A stretch of 64,000 nt of DNA. Origin: Siphonodentalium dalli (Eukaryota; Mollusca; Scaphopoda; Gadilida; Siphonodentaliidae). The translations under genes were made by a program, and so were the position numbers. Shown one piece after another: positions 33,313 through 48,000 of this stretch (its first letter is position 1; each line of letters opens with the position of its first letter). A model generated the notes under the pieces. That model did not search any database, had not been told where the DNA came from, and saw nothing but the letters and a program-made list of their open reading frames with translations. The DNA lies in assembly GCA_032622095.1 (NCBI GenBank), contig CP136069.1:126189450-126253449 (forward strand), written 5' to 3'.

Positions 33313-36300
33313 CGAGGGGGCAGCGGCTATTCGCCATCGGATGGCAAATAGCGATTCTACCGATATGCGCTATTTGCCATCCGATGGTATTTTAAATAAA
33401 AGAAAACATATCATATCATCACAATACGCTATTATAACGAGGATTCCTACCGCCTTCGTGATCATTAGGCCCAGTTGACCGTCGGTTGACCACCTACAGA
33501 TATCATGGGGGGATGGCAAATAAGAAATCGACAAAATTTGAAGGAAATTTCGTATAGTTTGAACATTTAGTGGCACAAGCTGTCGCTATATGGCCACATA
33601 ATCATCATTTGTACCCGCCTTACTGAAAACCCGGACCAGTTGACCGTCGGTTGACCACCTACAGATATCATGGGGGATGGCAAATAAGAAATCGACAAAT
33701 TTTGAAGGAAATTTCGTATAGTTTGAACATTTAGTGGCACAAGCTGTCGCTATATGGCCACATAATCACCATTTGTACCCGCCTTACTGAAAACCCGGAC
33801 CAGTTGACCGTCGGTTGACCACCCACATATATCCTGGGGGGATGGCAAATAAGAAATCGACAAATTTTGAAGGAAATTTCGTATAGTTTGAACATTTAGT
33901 GGCACAAGCTGTCGCTATATGGCCACCTAATCATCATTTGTACCCGCCTTACTGAAAACCCGGACCAGTTGACCGTCGGTTGACCACCCACAGATATCCT
34001 GGGGAGATGGCAAATAAGGAATCGACAAATTTTGAAGGAAATTTCGTATAGTTTGAACATTTAGTGGCACAAGCTGTCGCTATATGGCCACATAATCATC
34101 ATTTGTACCCGCCTTACTGAAAACCCGGACCAGTTGACCGTCGGTTGACCACCTACAGATATCATGGGGGGATGGCAAATAAGAAATCAACAAATTTTGA
34201 AGGAAATTTCGTATAGTTTGAACATTTAGTGGCACAAGCTGTCGCTATATGACCACATAATCATCATTTGTACCCGCCTTACTGAAAACCCGGACCAGTT
34301 GACCGTCGGTTGACCACCTACAGATATCATGGGGGGATGGCAAATAAGAAATCGGCAATTTTTTAAGGAAATTTCGTATAGTTTGAACATTTAGTGGCAC
34401 AAGCTGTCGCTATATGGCTACATAATCATCATTTGTACCCGCCTTACTGAAAGCCCGGACCAGTTGACCGTCGGTTGACCACCCACAGATATCCTGGGGG
34501 GATGACAAATAAGAAATCGACAAATTTTGAAGGAAATTTCGTATAGTTTGAACATTTAGTGGCACAAGCTGTCGCTATATGGCCACATAATCATCATTTG
34601 TACCCGCCTTACTGAAAACCCGGACCAGTTGACCGTCGGTTGACCACCCACAGATATCCTGGGGGATGGCAAATAAGGAATTGACAACTTTTGAAGGAAA
34701 TTTCGTATAGTTTGAACATTTAGTGGCACAAGCTGTCGCTATATGGCCACATAATCATCATTTGTACCCGCCTTACTGAAAACCCGGACCAGTTGACCGT
34801 CGGTTGACCACCTACAGATATCATGGGGGGATGGCAAATAAGAAATCGACAAATTTTGAAGGAAATTTCGTATAGTTTGAACATTTAGTGGCACAAGCTG
34901 TCGCTATATGGCCACATAATCATCATTTGTACCCGCCTTACTGAAAACCCGGACCAGTTGACCGTCGGTTGACCACCTACATATATCATGGGGGGATGGC
35001 AAATAAGAAATCGACAAATTTTGAAGGAAATTTCGTATAGTTTGAACATTTAGTGGCACAGGTTGTCGCTATATGGCCACATAATCATCATTTGTACCCG
35101 CCTTACTGAAAACCACCTACAGATATCATGGGGGGCACAAATGATGATTATGTGGCCATATAGCGACAGCTTGTGCCACAAAATGTTCAAACTATACGAA
35201 ATTTCCTTCAAAATTTGTCGATTTCTTATTTGCCATCCCCCCAGGATATCTGTGGGTGGTCAACCGACGGTCAACTGGTCCGGATTTTCAGTAAGGCGGG
35301 TACAAATGGTGATTATGTGGCCATATAGCGACAGCTTGTGTCACTAAATGTTCAAACTATACGAAATTTCCTTCAAAATTTGTCGATTTCTTATTTGCCA
35401 TCCCCCCATGATATCTGTAGGTGGTCAACCGACGGTCAACTGGTCCGGGTTTTCAGTAAGTCGGGTACAAATGATGATTATGTGGCCATATAGCGACAGC
35501 TTGTGCCACTAAATGTTCAAACTATACGAAATTTCCTTCAAAATTTGTCGATTTCTTATTTGCCATCCCCCCATGATATCTGTAGGTGGTCAACCGACGG
35601 TCAACTGGTCCGGGTTTTCAGTAAGGCGGGTACAAATGATGATTATGTGGCCATATAGCGACAGCTTGTGCCACTAAATGTTCAAACTATACGAAATTTC
35701 CTTCAAAATTTGTCGATTTCTTATTTGCCATCCCCCAGGATATCTGTGGGTGGTCAACCGACGGTCAACTGGTCCGGGTTTTCAGTACGGCGGGTACAAA
35801 TGATGATTATGTGGCCATATAGCGACAGTTTGTGCCACTAAATGTTCAAACTATACGAAATTTCCTTCAAAATTTGTTGATTTCTTATTTGCCATCCCCC
35901 CAGGATATCTGTGGGTGGTCAACCGACGGTCAACTGGTCCGGGTTTTCAGTAAGGCGGGTACAAATGGTGATTATGTGGCCATATAGCGACAGCTTGTGC
36001 CACTAAATGTTCAAACTATACGAAATTTCCTTCAAAATTTGTCGATTTCTTATTTGCCATCCCCCCATGATATATGTAGGTGGTCAACCGACGGTCAACT
36101 GGTCCGGGTTTTCCGTAAGGCGGGTACAAATGATGATTATGTGGCCATATAGCGACAGCTTGTGCCACTAAATGTTCAAACTATACGAAATTTCCTTCAA
36201 AATTTGTCGATTTCTTATTTGCCATCTCCCCATGATATCTGTAGGTGGTCAACCGACGGTCAACTGGTCCGGGTTTTCAGTAAGGCGGGTACAAATGATG

Positions 36301-37407
36301 ATTATGTGGCCATATAGCGACAGCTTGTGCCACTAAATGTTCAAACTATACGAAATTTCCTTCAAAATTTGTCGATTTCTTATTTGCCATCCCCCCATGA
36401 TATATGTAGGTGGTCAACCGACGGTCAACTGGTCCGGGTTTTCAGTAAGGCGGGTACAAATGATGATTATGTGGCCATATAGCGACAGCTTGTGCCACTA
36501 AATGTTCAAACTATACGAAATTTCCTTCAAAATTTGTCGATTTCTTATTTGCCATCCCCCCATGATATCTGTAGGTGGTCAACCGACGGTCAACTGGTCC
36601 GGGTTTTCAGTAAGGCGGGTACAAATGATGATTATGTGGCCATATAGCGACAGCTTGTGCCACTAAATGTTCAAACTATACGAAATTTCCTTCAAAATTT
36701 GTCGATTTCTTATTTGCCATCCCCCATGATATCTGTAGGTGGTCAACCGACGGTCAACTGGTCCGGGTTTTCAGTAAGGCGGGTACAAATGATGATTATG
36801 TGGCCATATAGCGACAGCTTGTGCCACTAAATGTTCAAACTATACGAAATTTCCTTCAAAATTTGTCGATTCCTTATTTGCCATCCCCCCAGGATATCTG
36901 TGGGTGGTCAACCGACGGTCAACTGGTCCGGGTTTTCAGTAAGGCGGGTACAAATGATGATTATGTGGCCATATAGCGACAGCTTGTGCCACTAAATGTT
37001 CAAACTATACGAAATTTCCATCAAAATTTGTCGATTTCTTATTTGCCATCCCCCCAGGATATCTGTGGGTGGTCAACCGACGGTCAACTGGTCCGGGTTT
37101 TCAGTAAGGCGGGTACAAATGGTGATTATGTGGCCATATAGCGACAGCTTGTGCCACTAAATGTTCAAACTATACGAAATTTCCTTCAAAATTTGTCGAT
37201 TTCTTATTTGCCATCCCCCCATGATATATGTAGGTGGTCAACCGACGGTCAACTGGGCCTAATGATCACGAAGGCGGTAGGAATCCTCGTTATAATAGCG
37301 TATTGTGATGATATGATATGTTTTCTTTTATTTAAGATACCATCGGATGGCAAATAGCGCATATCGGTAGAATCGCTATTTGCCATCCGATGGCGAATAG
37401 TCACTTC
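33313..37407. mobile_element. 4.1-kb foldback element made of 165-bp satellite units
   Basis: A giant inverted repeat. Outer arms of about 150 bp (CTATTCGCCATCGGATGGCA inward to CTTCGTGATCATTAGGCCCA) are near-perfect complements at 33328-33475 and 37250-37400. Weaker similarity (CCGAGGG) extends outward. Inside, about ten head-to-tail units of about 165 bp (GACCAGTTGACCGTCGGTTG start) run one way to about 35115. About thirteen units run the other way from about 35126. The junction is only some tens of bases. Units are very similar, implying recent amplification or homogenisation. There is no coding capacity. It matches the architecture of foldback transposons. Confidence 0.88.
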
Positions 37408-37969
37408 CACCCTCGGACGGAGAACTTTGCAAAATGTAAACAAACTTCCCATTTGATTGAACTTTTTTTATTTCTGGACGAATTTCGTCGAGTAAAGTAT
37501 CGTTTTGTTCGAAATTTTACATAGCATCTTATGGCGTAAGCGAAATAGAAATTCGAGAAGAGGTTTTACTGCTATATACTAGAATCGAAATCCAATAAAA
37601 AATGATCAATCCAGACGACTGCAGACGCGCTACATGAATCGACGCACCTGCTGTTAGAGGCAGTTATATCTCATCTCTCCCTCTGCATAACACAATACAC
37701 GATGCGGGGCTTTAGTCTTCCATGCCATCTTATGAATCACAATATTGAGCCATGGCGTGCCTGCCAGAACCTGGAATCCATTGAAGAATTGGGGCATAAT
37801 ATGTATCTAATCACCTATCTCTATTATTCTTTCAGGTGCACTGACAAGATGTGTTACATTCAAGAAATTTACACGATTCAGAAGATTGAAGACTGTAATA
37901 TGTGTTTCCATAATCTAATATATAAATATATGTAACTCAATCATGGTTACACCGTGTCATCTTGGGATC
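37408..37969. other. Short unique stretch between satellite blocks
   Basis: No gene is supportable. An open frame at 37702-37935 ends in a TAA and contains CYIQEIYTIQKIEDCNMC but has no recognisable family. Confidence 0.35.
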
Positions 37970-40890
37970 CCATGGGGGTGTGATTTCAGTCCCTGTTAGC
38001 ACAAATAAAGGGTCAAATGTGCAATTTACACATTCATTTTCATCCCATTTGATGAGTTCCAACATGAAATGATCACCTCTTTAGCAAGAATATTGCCTAA
38101 ATTGACAAAGATGGTTGCATTCTGGCTCTGTGCTCATGCCCAGGGGACCCATGGTGTGTGATTTCATTGATTTTTACCACACATGAAGGGTTAAATATGC
38201 AAATTACACTTTTTCTGACAGAATTGTGGCCAACAAAGGCACTATAAGATGCTTCCATTGCCATGAATCAGAGATTTTAGGGCTCACTAAGTGTCTGTTT
38301 AGCCATTTTCATCCCATTTGATGAGTTCCAACATGAAATGATCACCTCTTTAGCAAGAATATTGCCTAAATTGACAAAGATAGTTGCATTCAGGCTCTGT
38401 GCTCATGCCCAGGGGACCCATGGTGTGTGATTTCATTGATTTTTACCACACATGAAGGGTTAAATATGCAAATTACACTTTTTTTGACAGAATTGTGGCC
38501 AACAAAGGCACTATAAGATGCTTCCATTGCCATGAATCAGAGATTTTAGGGCTCACTAAGTGTCTGTTTAGCCATTTTCATCCCATTTGATGAGTTCCAA
38601 CATGAAATGATCACCTCTTTAGCAAGAATATTGCCTAAATTGACAAAGATGGTTGCATTCAGGCTCTGTGCGCATGCACAGGGGACCCATGGTGTGTGAT
38701 TTCAATGATTTTTGCCACACATGAAGGGTTAAATATGCAAATTACACTTTTTCTGACAGAATTGTGGCCAACAAAGGCACTATAAGATGCTTCCATTGCC
38801 ATCAATCAGAGATTTTAGGGCTCACTAAGTGTCTGTTTAGCCATTTTCATCCCATTTGATGAGTTCCAACATGAAATGATCACCTCTTTAGCAAGAATAT
38901 TGCCTAAATTGACAAAGATGGTTGCATTCAGGCTCTGTGCTCATGCCCAGGGGACCCATGGTGTGTGATTTCATTGATTTTTAACACACATGAAGGGTTA
39001 AATATGCAAATTACACTTTTTCTGACAGAATTGTGGCCAACAAAGGCACTATAAGATGCTCCCATTGCCATGAATCAGAGATTTTAGGGCTCACTAAGTG
39101 TCTGTTTAGCCATTTTCATCCCATTTGATGAGTTCCAACATGAAATGATCACCTCTTTAGAAAGAATATTGCCTAAATTGACAAAGATGGTTGCATTCGG
39201 GCTCTGTGCTCATGCCCAGGGTACCCATGGTGTGTGATTTCATTGATTTTTACCACACATGAAGGGTTAAATATGCAAATTACACTTTTTCTGACAGAAT
39301 TGTGGCTAACAAAGGCACTATAAGATGCTTCCATTGGCATGAATCAGAGATTTTAGGGCTCACTAAGTGTCTGTTTAGCCATTTTCATCCCCTTTGATGA
39401 GTTCCAACATGAAATGATCACCTCTTTAGCAAGAATATTGCCTAAATTGACAAAGATAGTTGCATTCAGGCTCTGTGCTCATGCCCAGGGGACCCATGGT
39501 GTGTGATTTCATTGATTTTTACCACACATGAAGGGTTAAATATGCAAATTACACTTTTTTTGACAGAATTGTGGCCAACAAAGGCACTATAAGATGCTTC
39601 CATTGCCATGAATCAGAGATTTTAGGGCTCACTAAGTGTCTGTTTAGCCATTTTCATCCCATTTGATGAGTTCCAACATGAAATGATCACCTCTTTAGCA
39701 AGAATATTGCCTAAATTGACAAAGATGGTTGCATTCAGGCTCTGTGCGCATGCACAGGGGACCCATGGTGTGTGATTTCATTGATTTTTGCCACACATGA
39801 AGGGTTAAATATGCAAATTACACTTTTTCTGACAGAATTGTGGCCAACAAAGGCACTATAAGATGCTTCCATTGCCATCAATCAGAGATTTTAGGGCTCA
39901 CTAAGTGTCTGTTTAGCCATTTTCATCCCATTTGATGAGTTCCAACATGAAATGATCACCTCTTTAGCAAGAATATTGCCTAAATTGACAAAGATGGTTG
40001 CATTCAGGCTCTGTGCTCATGCCCAGGGGACCCATGGTGTGTGATTTCATTGATTTTTAACACACATGAAGGGTTAAATATGCAAATTACACTTTTTCTG
40101 ACAGAATTGTGGCCAACAAAGGCACTATAAGATGCTCCCATTGCCATGAATCAGAGATTTTAGGGCTCACTAAGTGTCTGTTTAGCCATTTTCATCCCAT
40201 TTGATGAGTTCCAACATGAAATGATCACCTCTTTAGAAAGAATATTGCCTAAATTGACAAAGATGGTTGCATTCGGGCTCTGTGCTCATGCCCAGGGTAC
40301 CCATGGTGTGTGATTTCATTGATTTTTACCACACATGAAGGGTTAAATATGCAAATTACACTTTTTCTGACAGAATTGTGGCTAACAAAGGCACTATAAG
40401 ATGCTTCCATTGGCATGAATCAGAGATTTTAGGGCTCACTAAGTGTCTGTTTAGCCATTTTCATCCCCTTTGATGAGTTCCAACATGAAATGATCACCTC
40501 TTTAGCAAGAATATTGCCTAAATTGACAAAGATGGTTGCATTCAGGCTCTGTGCTCATGCCCAGGGGACCCATGGTGTGTGATTTCATTGATTTTTACCA
40601 CACATGAAGGGTTAAATATGCAAATTACACTTTTTTTGACAGAATTGTGGCCAACAAAGGCACTATAAGATGCTTCCATTGCCATGAATGAGAGATTTTA
40701 GGGCTCACTAAGTGTCTGTTTAGCCATTTTCATCCCATTTGATGAGTTCCAACATGAAATGATCACCTCTTTAGCAAGAATATTGCCTAAATTGACAAAG
40801 ATGGTTGCATTCAGGCTCTGTACTCATGCCTAGGGGACCCATGGTGTGTGATTTCATTGATTTTTGACACACATGAGACATGAGGGCTCA
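37970..40890. repeat. 269-bp satellite with a four-monomer higher-order repeat
   Basis: About eleven head-to-tail monomers of 269 bp beginning CATCCCATTTGATGAGTTCC and containing GGGACCCATGGTGTGTGATT. The first monomer is diverged and the last truncated. Diagnostic variants recur every fourth monomer: CGCATGCACAGG at 38671 and 39747, TTAACACACATG at about 38983 and 40059, CAGGGTACCCATGG at about 39215 and 40291. The resulting 1,076-bp period is a higher-order repeat. No coding frame. Confidence 0.9.
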
Positions 40891-42094
40891 CTAAGTGGTT
40901 TTTTTTGTTGCAATTGTTACCAGAAGTCACGAGGGCACACCAATTGTGTTTTCAAGTCAACATCATATTTAATTCATCACATAATAGTCTATATGCAATA
41001 CGATATGTAATTAAAAGTATTAATGCCCCAAGCAACAGCATACAAAAGACCACCCAATAAACAATCTGGGGTCCACGGTTTGATGCATAGTAAATATAAT
41101 TCCGAATAAATTTACATTCTGTATCACCCGAATCTAGTAATCATGGTCAAACCATTGCTCATTGACCGCCATCCTTCACGAGGGTTCTCAAATACAATAT
41201 AATAATACGCTTCACCCGAGCCTTTATCGCAAAAGACGATGGGGTGGCTTTATGGCGTATATATATGCGTGATGGGTTGTCATACATATAAGTATAATGT
41301 CGCAAAGATTATATGTAAACTAAACATAACGAAAACATGCCTGCTTCAATTTAAATTAACACTGTACAATAGCCAAGGCAATGACCTTTCAACTGATGTA
41401 TGACATGGCCACATAATTTATGACATTGTCATGTTATCGCGCTTTGGAATAGTGCGCCCGCTTAGCGGGGAAGGGATTTCGCGCCAGACAAATTTTTCAA
41501 TGAATCCTCCGCCTAACAGGCGGAATTATCTTTCAATAGATTTCCGTCTCGCCTTGTCTCGCTATAGGTTCAGTGGAGCAGATATTTCACGGCAGGCGAT
41601 TTCGCTCGAGATAATTTAATTGAAGCAATCTAGTCTAACACGCGAGCGATACTCACGTATTTGTCCGCGGCAACACAGTTGGCGCATTGCCAGGTAAATT
41701 AACTCAACATCGTCACGCGGGTGTTTTTTGGAGATCATCTGTCGATGCCGGTGGCAGCGACCAAGTCAAATTGTATGTCGATCAAAACATGGGTCGCCTC
41801 GACAGTAGAAGATGAAATTTGACATCAATCAAATTTGTTGTCAAGTTGATGTGGGGGTCTCATATGACCTTGACTTTGACACTAAAACCACCTTGACCAC
41901 CATTGAAAGACATCTCACTTAAAGGGCCATTCTGCTAGATATGTGTTGCGATTGTACGCATTTATGTCAATATTCAGAGGCATTGTCCTTGATAGATATA
42001 CCGGTAATAAGTCCCTACATACTTGAGTATGTATTTGACAAACAGAAAAATGGGACTACGATATCGATTTGAACTTGACCTACATAGAGAATAT
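40891..42094. other. Unassigned stretch
   Basis: No gene is supportable. 41431-41640 contains small hairpins (GCCCGCTTAGCGGG, CCGCCTAACAGGCGG) that generate an Arg/Ser-rich frame. TTAAAGGGCCATTCTGC at about 41920 resembles MITE termini but no partner was found. Confidence 0.4.
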
Positions 42095-45000
42095 AATATA
42101 CATGTATACTTAGGGATTTTTGTCTGTTTGTCTGTTAACTATGGCCGGGAAAGGCGGATTTCAACGAAATTTGATACCTAAGGATACTTTTAGTCGGGGA
42201 GCCAATAAGGTCCACCTGCACCCCCCCCCCCCCCCGATGATTACAAATAACCTTATTTTTATTGTTCCCTATGGTATCCAGATAAAGAATCCGGAATTCA
42301 CCGAAAAATAAAGGTGGCCCTACTGGGTGCTAGAGCCATTTGAATCCAAGATGGCCGCCATTTCCTCTAACTCCGACCAGATGTATTTAATCGTTGTAAT
42401 AGATCGGTTGTTAGCAAAAGACACAGACAAAATGTATGCCATTTTGTTGGTATGATGTCCTTCAAAATGACGGCAAATAATTTCGAAAAAAATTCAAAAT
42501 GGCCGCCGAAAAATGACGTCATATGCACGAAGATAGGAAATTTAATTAATATTTCACCATATCTTCCATTTTTCTTCACATTAATCATTAGTAAATGGCA
42601 ATGTTTTTGAGACAGTCGTCAAGCGTGATATTATAGCGTCATTTTAAGACATTTGCCATTGACGAGCGTTCAGTAATAGATACAGAAAGAGGATTTGAAA
42701 AATAGGGGTGAAATTTTCGATTTTTTTTGCAAGACGATTTTGATGTATTTAATCGTTGTAATAGATCGGTTGTTAGCAAAAGACACAGACAAAAAGATGT
42801 ATGCCATTTTGTTGGTATGATGTCCTTCTTCAAAATGACGGCAAATAATTTCGAAAAAAATTCAAAATGGCCGCCGAAAAATGACGTCATATGCACGAAA
42901 ATAGGAAATTTAATTAATATCTCACCATATCTTCCATTTTTCTTCACATTAATCCTAGTAAATGGCAATGTATTTGAGACAGGCATCAAGCGTGATATTA
43001 TAGCGTCATTTTAAGACATTTGCTATTGACGAGGGTTCAGTAATAGATACAGAAAGAGGATTTGAAAAAGAGGGGTGAAATTTTCGATTTTTTTGCAAGA
43101 CGGTCTTGATAGTCATTTTAACGACAAACCACACAGGATGTTAATATAGAATGTCAACAACTATGTGCTTTATTTTATTGGACGGATGTTTTACTTCAAT
43201 GGGAATGAAATTGGTGTAGAACATTTCCAAAATGGCCGCCGAAAATATGAAAAATGGTAAATATTGTCCCAGGGTGTCCTGCAATGGCTTACAAGTTGTG
43301 GTTGATATATACAATTTGCTAATCTGTATTATATACATTGAATACTTACATGTCTGATGCACCATGGATCATTGTTTCTATTGTCACCACTGACATCACC
43401 ATAAATATTGGATATTTCTCTCACAAACTTGACATAAATATCGGCAAAAATTGAACAATTGGACAATTGGACAATTTTTAAAAGTAAAATGCAACTATCA
43501 TTGGTATCAAAGGTATTTATTGCTTTGGTCTATCTTAAATGTTTCACACTACGGTGTTTATAGACCAAATTGCTCAAGATGGCTTCCAAAATGGCAACCA
43601 AATTTGTAAAAAGTTATTTTTTTACATATATCCCGAACATTATTCTCTGCGTTATCCGACAAGGTATTAAATTGTGACTCACTTGGTTATTATACGTGTT
43701 AGTTAATTAGCTGACAACCACGTTCTATTATGTTTGTTCCAGTTCCGTATGGGGCATGACAAATTCATTTTAAAGTTGCAGTATGAAATTTGGCGGAGAA
43801 CCTCTTTTGTGATTCTTGTCATATTATTGAAAGGAAATGGGCAGAACTTTGAAACGGAACTGAGATGAACCATAATATGTGGCTATTCTGGTCCATTATG
43901 ATAAAACATATCAACTGGATATAGGGTGAATGCCAGGGAGTTACTATATGATCATAGGTAAGGTGAATATGTATACAGGGAGTTATTGTATGGTCAATGG
44001 TGAGACGAGTACATGTATGTATACAATGAGTGACTGTATGATCATAAATGTAATGAAATAGGAAATTAAATAGGAAATTTAATTAATATCTCACCATATC
44101 TTCCATTTTTCTTCACATTAATCCTAGTAAATGGCAATGTATTTGAGACAGGCATCAAGCGTCATATTATAGCGTCATTTTAAGACATTTGCAATTGACG
44201 AGGGTTCAGTAATAGATACAGAAAGAGGATTTGAAAAAGAGGGGTGAAATTTTCGATTTTTTTGCAAGACGGTCTTGATAGTCATTTTAACGACAAACCA
44301 CACAGGATGTTAATATAGAATGTCAACAACTATGTGCTTTATTTTATTGGACGGATGTTTTACCTCAATGGGAATGAAATTGGTGTAGAACATTTCCAAA
44401 ATGGCCGCCGAAAATATGAAAAATGGTAAATATTGTCCCAGGGTGTCCTGCAATGGCTTACAAGTTGTGGTTGATATATACAATTTGCTAATCTGTATTA
44501 TATACATTGAATACTTACATGTCTGATGCACCATGGATCATTGTTTCTATTGTCACCACTGACATCACCAGAAATATTGGATATTTCTCTCACAAACTTG
44601 ACATAAATATCGGCAAAAATTGGACAATTGGACAATTGGACAATTTTTAAAAGTAAAATGCAACTATCATTGGTATCAAAGGTATTTATTGTTTTGGTCT
44701 ATCTTAAATGTGTCACACTACGGTGTTTATAGACCAAATTGCTCAAGATGGCTTCCAAAATGGCAACCAAATTTGTAAAAAGTTATTTTTTTACATATAT
44801 CCCGAACATTATTCTCTGCGTTATCCGACAAGGTATTAAATTGTGACTCACTTGGTTATTATACGTGTTAGTTAATTAGCTGACAACCACGTTCTATTAT
44901 GTTTGTTCCAGTTCCGTATGGGGCATGACAAATTCATTTTAAAGTTGCAGTATGAAATTTGGCGGAGAACCTCTTTTGTGATTCTTGTCATATTATTGAA

Positions 45001-48000
45001 AGGAAATGGGCAGAACTTTGAAACGGAACTGAGATGAACCATAATATGTGGCTATTCTGGTCCATTATGATAAAACATATCAACTGGATATAGGGTGAAT
45101 GTCAGGGAGTTACTATATGATCATAGGTAAGGTGAATATGTATACAGGGAGTTATTGTATGGTCAATGGTGAGACGAGTACATGTATGTATACAATGAGT
45201 GACTGTATGATCATAAATGTAATGAATAGCTATGCAGGGAGTGACTAAATTGTCATGTGTCAGGTGTATGAGTATACCCGGTGTTCCTGCTTGGTGACTC
45301 GTTGCGGTATGGTCATGTGTAGGTTATACGGGCATACGCATGTGTTGCTATATGGTCATGGGCGAGGGGTATGTGTATATAGCGAGCGGCTATATGGCCA
45401 TGGATGATGTGCATATGCATACATGGATTGAATATACTGACATGGCTGGGGAGTATTAGTATATCTTGAGTGGCTATTCTGCTATGGTGTGACAAATAGG
45501 GATACAGGGAGTGACATGGCCAAGGGTGAGGTGAATATATATACAATGATTGACCATGATCATGTATGAATGTTTTGAATAGGTAGACATGGTGTGACTA
45601 TATGGCCATAGGTCAGATGAAGGAGTATACCAGGTGCCACGGATGAGGGTATGTGTATGAAGCGAGTGGCTATATGACCATTGGTGAGGTGGATATGTAT
45701 ACCCGAGGTGACTATATGGTCATTGTTGCGGTGTTGATGTAAATATTGAATGTCTATTTGACCATGTGTGTGTGGAGAATAGGTATACATGGGATGACCG
45801 TATGGCCAATGGTGAGATGAATGGGTATACAAGGAGTGACTCTATGGTTATGGGTCATCTTTTGGATTATACCCGGTGTACTTGCATTGTGACGCATGGC
45901 TGTATGGCCATCCACGGTCATGGGTCAGGTGTACGTTTATACAGTTGGTCACTATATTGTTATGTATGTGGTGTTTATGCATATATGGAATGACTGTGTG
46001 GTAATGGGTGGCTATCGCTTTTCACGTTTAAAGTTCCCCATGTACACAAACACTATCAAGGTGGAGAACTCTTTGACATGACCTCTCTATTGATTAACAT
46101 ATCCTTGAGTTATTGTGGAAAGCGATAGCCACCCAAATTATACATGTACAACGCATCCCATGACCTCATATGTACATACACACCACACAAATGACAATAT
46201 AGTCACCCACTCTATACACGTACACCTGGCCATACAGCCTTATTTGGCTATACCGGTACATGCCACAAATGACGATACAGCCATGAATCACCATGCATGA
46301 ACACCAGGTATACTCCTACACCTGACCATATAGTCACTCTATGTATACATATTATTTCACATTCACGATCATACAGTCACTCATTTTATACCTATTCATC
46401 TCACCATGGACCATACAGCCACTACATGTATATCTATTCGCCATACCCATGACCATAGAGTCAATTCAGATATACATATACACCTCACCCACCAATGGTG
46501 AGCCCTTCCAAATATACCAATACCCGCACACACGACCACTCATAAGTCTCATACTTGCATATACACCTCACACATGACAATTAATCAACTCACTGTATAC
46601 TCATACACGCCATCCATGATCATTCATCTACACCATATACACCACCGATGATAATACATCCACAACATATATAAATATACGACCCACCCGTTACCAAAAT
46701 GGCACTCCCTATATAGCCACACGCTCGTCAATAACCATAAAGCTTATTCCAGGTATGCATATAACTTCAATCTTGACCACAGGCATACCATGTTCACCTA
46801 TACACATTACCCATAACCATAAAATCACACCCTATTTATCTACGCAATCCATCCATGATCATACAGACAGACCAAAACAATAAATACCTTTGATACCAAT
46901 GATAGTTGCATTTTACTTAAAAAAATTGTCCAACCCTGAAAAGTTAATTTTTGCCGATATTTATGTCAAGTTTGTGAGAGAAATATCCAATATTTCTGGT
47001 GATGTCAGTGGTGACAATAGAAACATTGATCCATGGTGCATCAGACATATAAGTATTCAATGTATATAATACAGATTAGCCAATTGTATATATCAACCAC
47101 AACTTGTAAGCCATTGCAGGACACCCTGGGACAATATTTACCATTTTTCATATTTTCGGCGGCCATTTTGGAAATGTTCTACACCAATTTCATTCCCATT
47201 GAATTAAAACATCCGTCCAATAAAATAAAGCACATAGTTGTTGACATTCTATATTAACATCCTGTGTGGTTTGTCGTTAAAATGATTATCAAGACCGTCT
47301 TGCAAAAAAATCGAAAATTTCACCCCTCTTTTTCAAATCCTCTTTCTGTATCTATTACTGAACCCTCGTCAATGGCAAATGTCTTAAAATGACGCTATAA
47401 TATCACGCTTGACGACTGTCTCAAAAACATTGCCATTTACTAATGATTAATGTGAAGAAAAATGGAAGATATGGTGAAATATTAATTAAATTTCCTATTT
47501 TCGTGCATATGACGTCATTTTTCGGCGGCCATTTTCATTTTTTTTCGAAATTATTTGCCGTCATTTTGAAGAAGGACATCATACCAACAAAATGGCATAC
47601 ATTTTGTCTGTGTCTTTTGCTAACAACCGATCTATTACAACGATTAAATACATCTGGTCGGAGTTAGAGGAAATGGCGGCCATCTTGGATTCAAATGGCT
47701 CTAGCACCCAGTAGGGCCACCTTTATTTTTCGGTGAATTCCGGATTCTTTATCTGGATACCATAGGGAACAATAAAAATAAGGTTATTTGTAATCATCAG
47801 GGGGGTGCAGGTGGACCTTATTGTCTCCCCGACTATTTTGTCCGGAAAGTGTTTTGGACAGGTCAAATCGTGACCCCGACCTGACCTTGATCTTCAAAAT
47901 GGTCAATTCAAGGTCAAATCGGTTAAAACTGGCGGATTTAGACGAAATTTGATAGATAGGGGCTGTATTGGACGGGTCAAATCGTAACCTCGACCTGACC

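Noticed and set aside
33313-40890. CRISPR-like regular repeats
   Set aside because: Units are directly contiguous 165-bp or 269-bp monomers with no variable spacers, and the context is eukaryotic.
45313-46577. His/Tyr-rich open frames resembling repeat proteins
   Set aside because: They follow a diverged minisatellite with opposite orientations; frames are not maintained from unit to unit.
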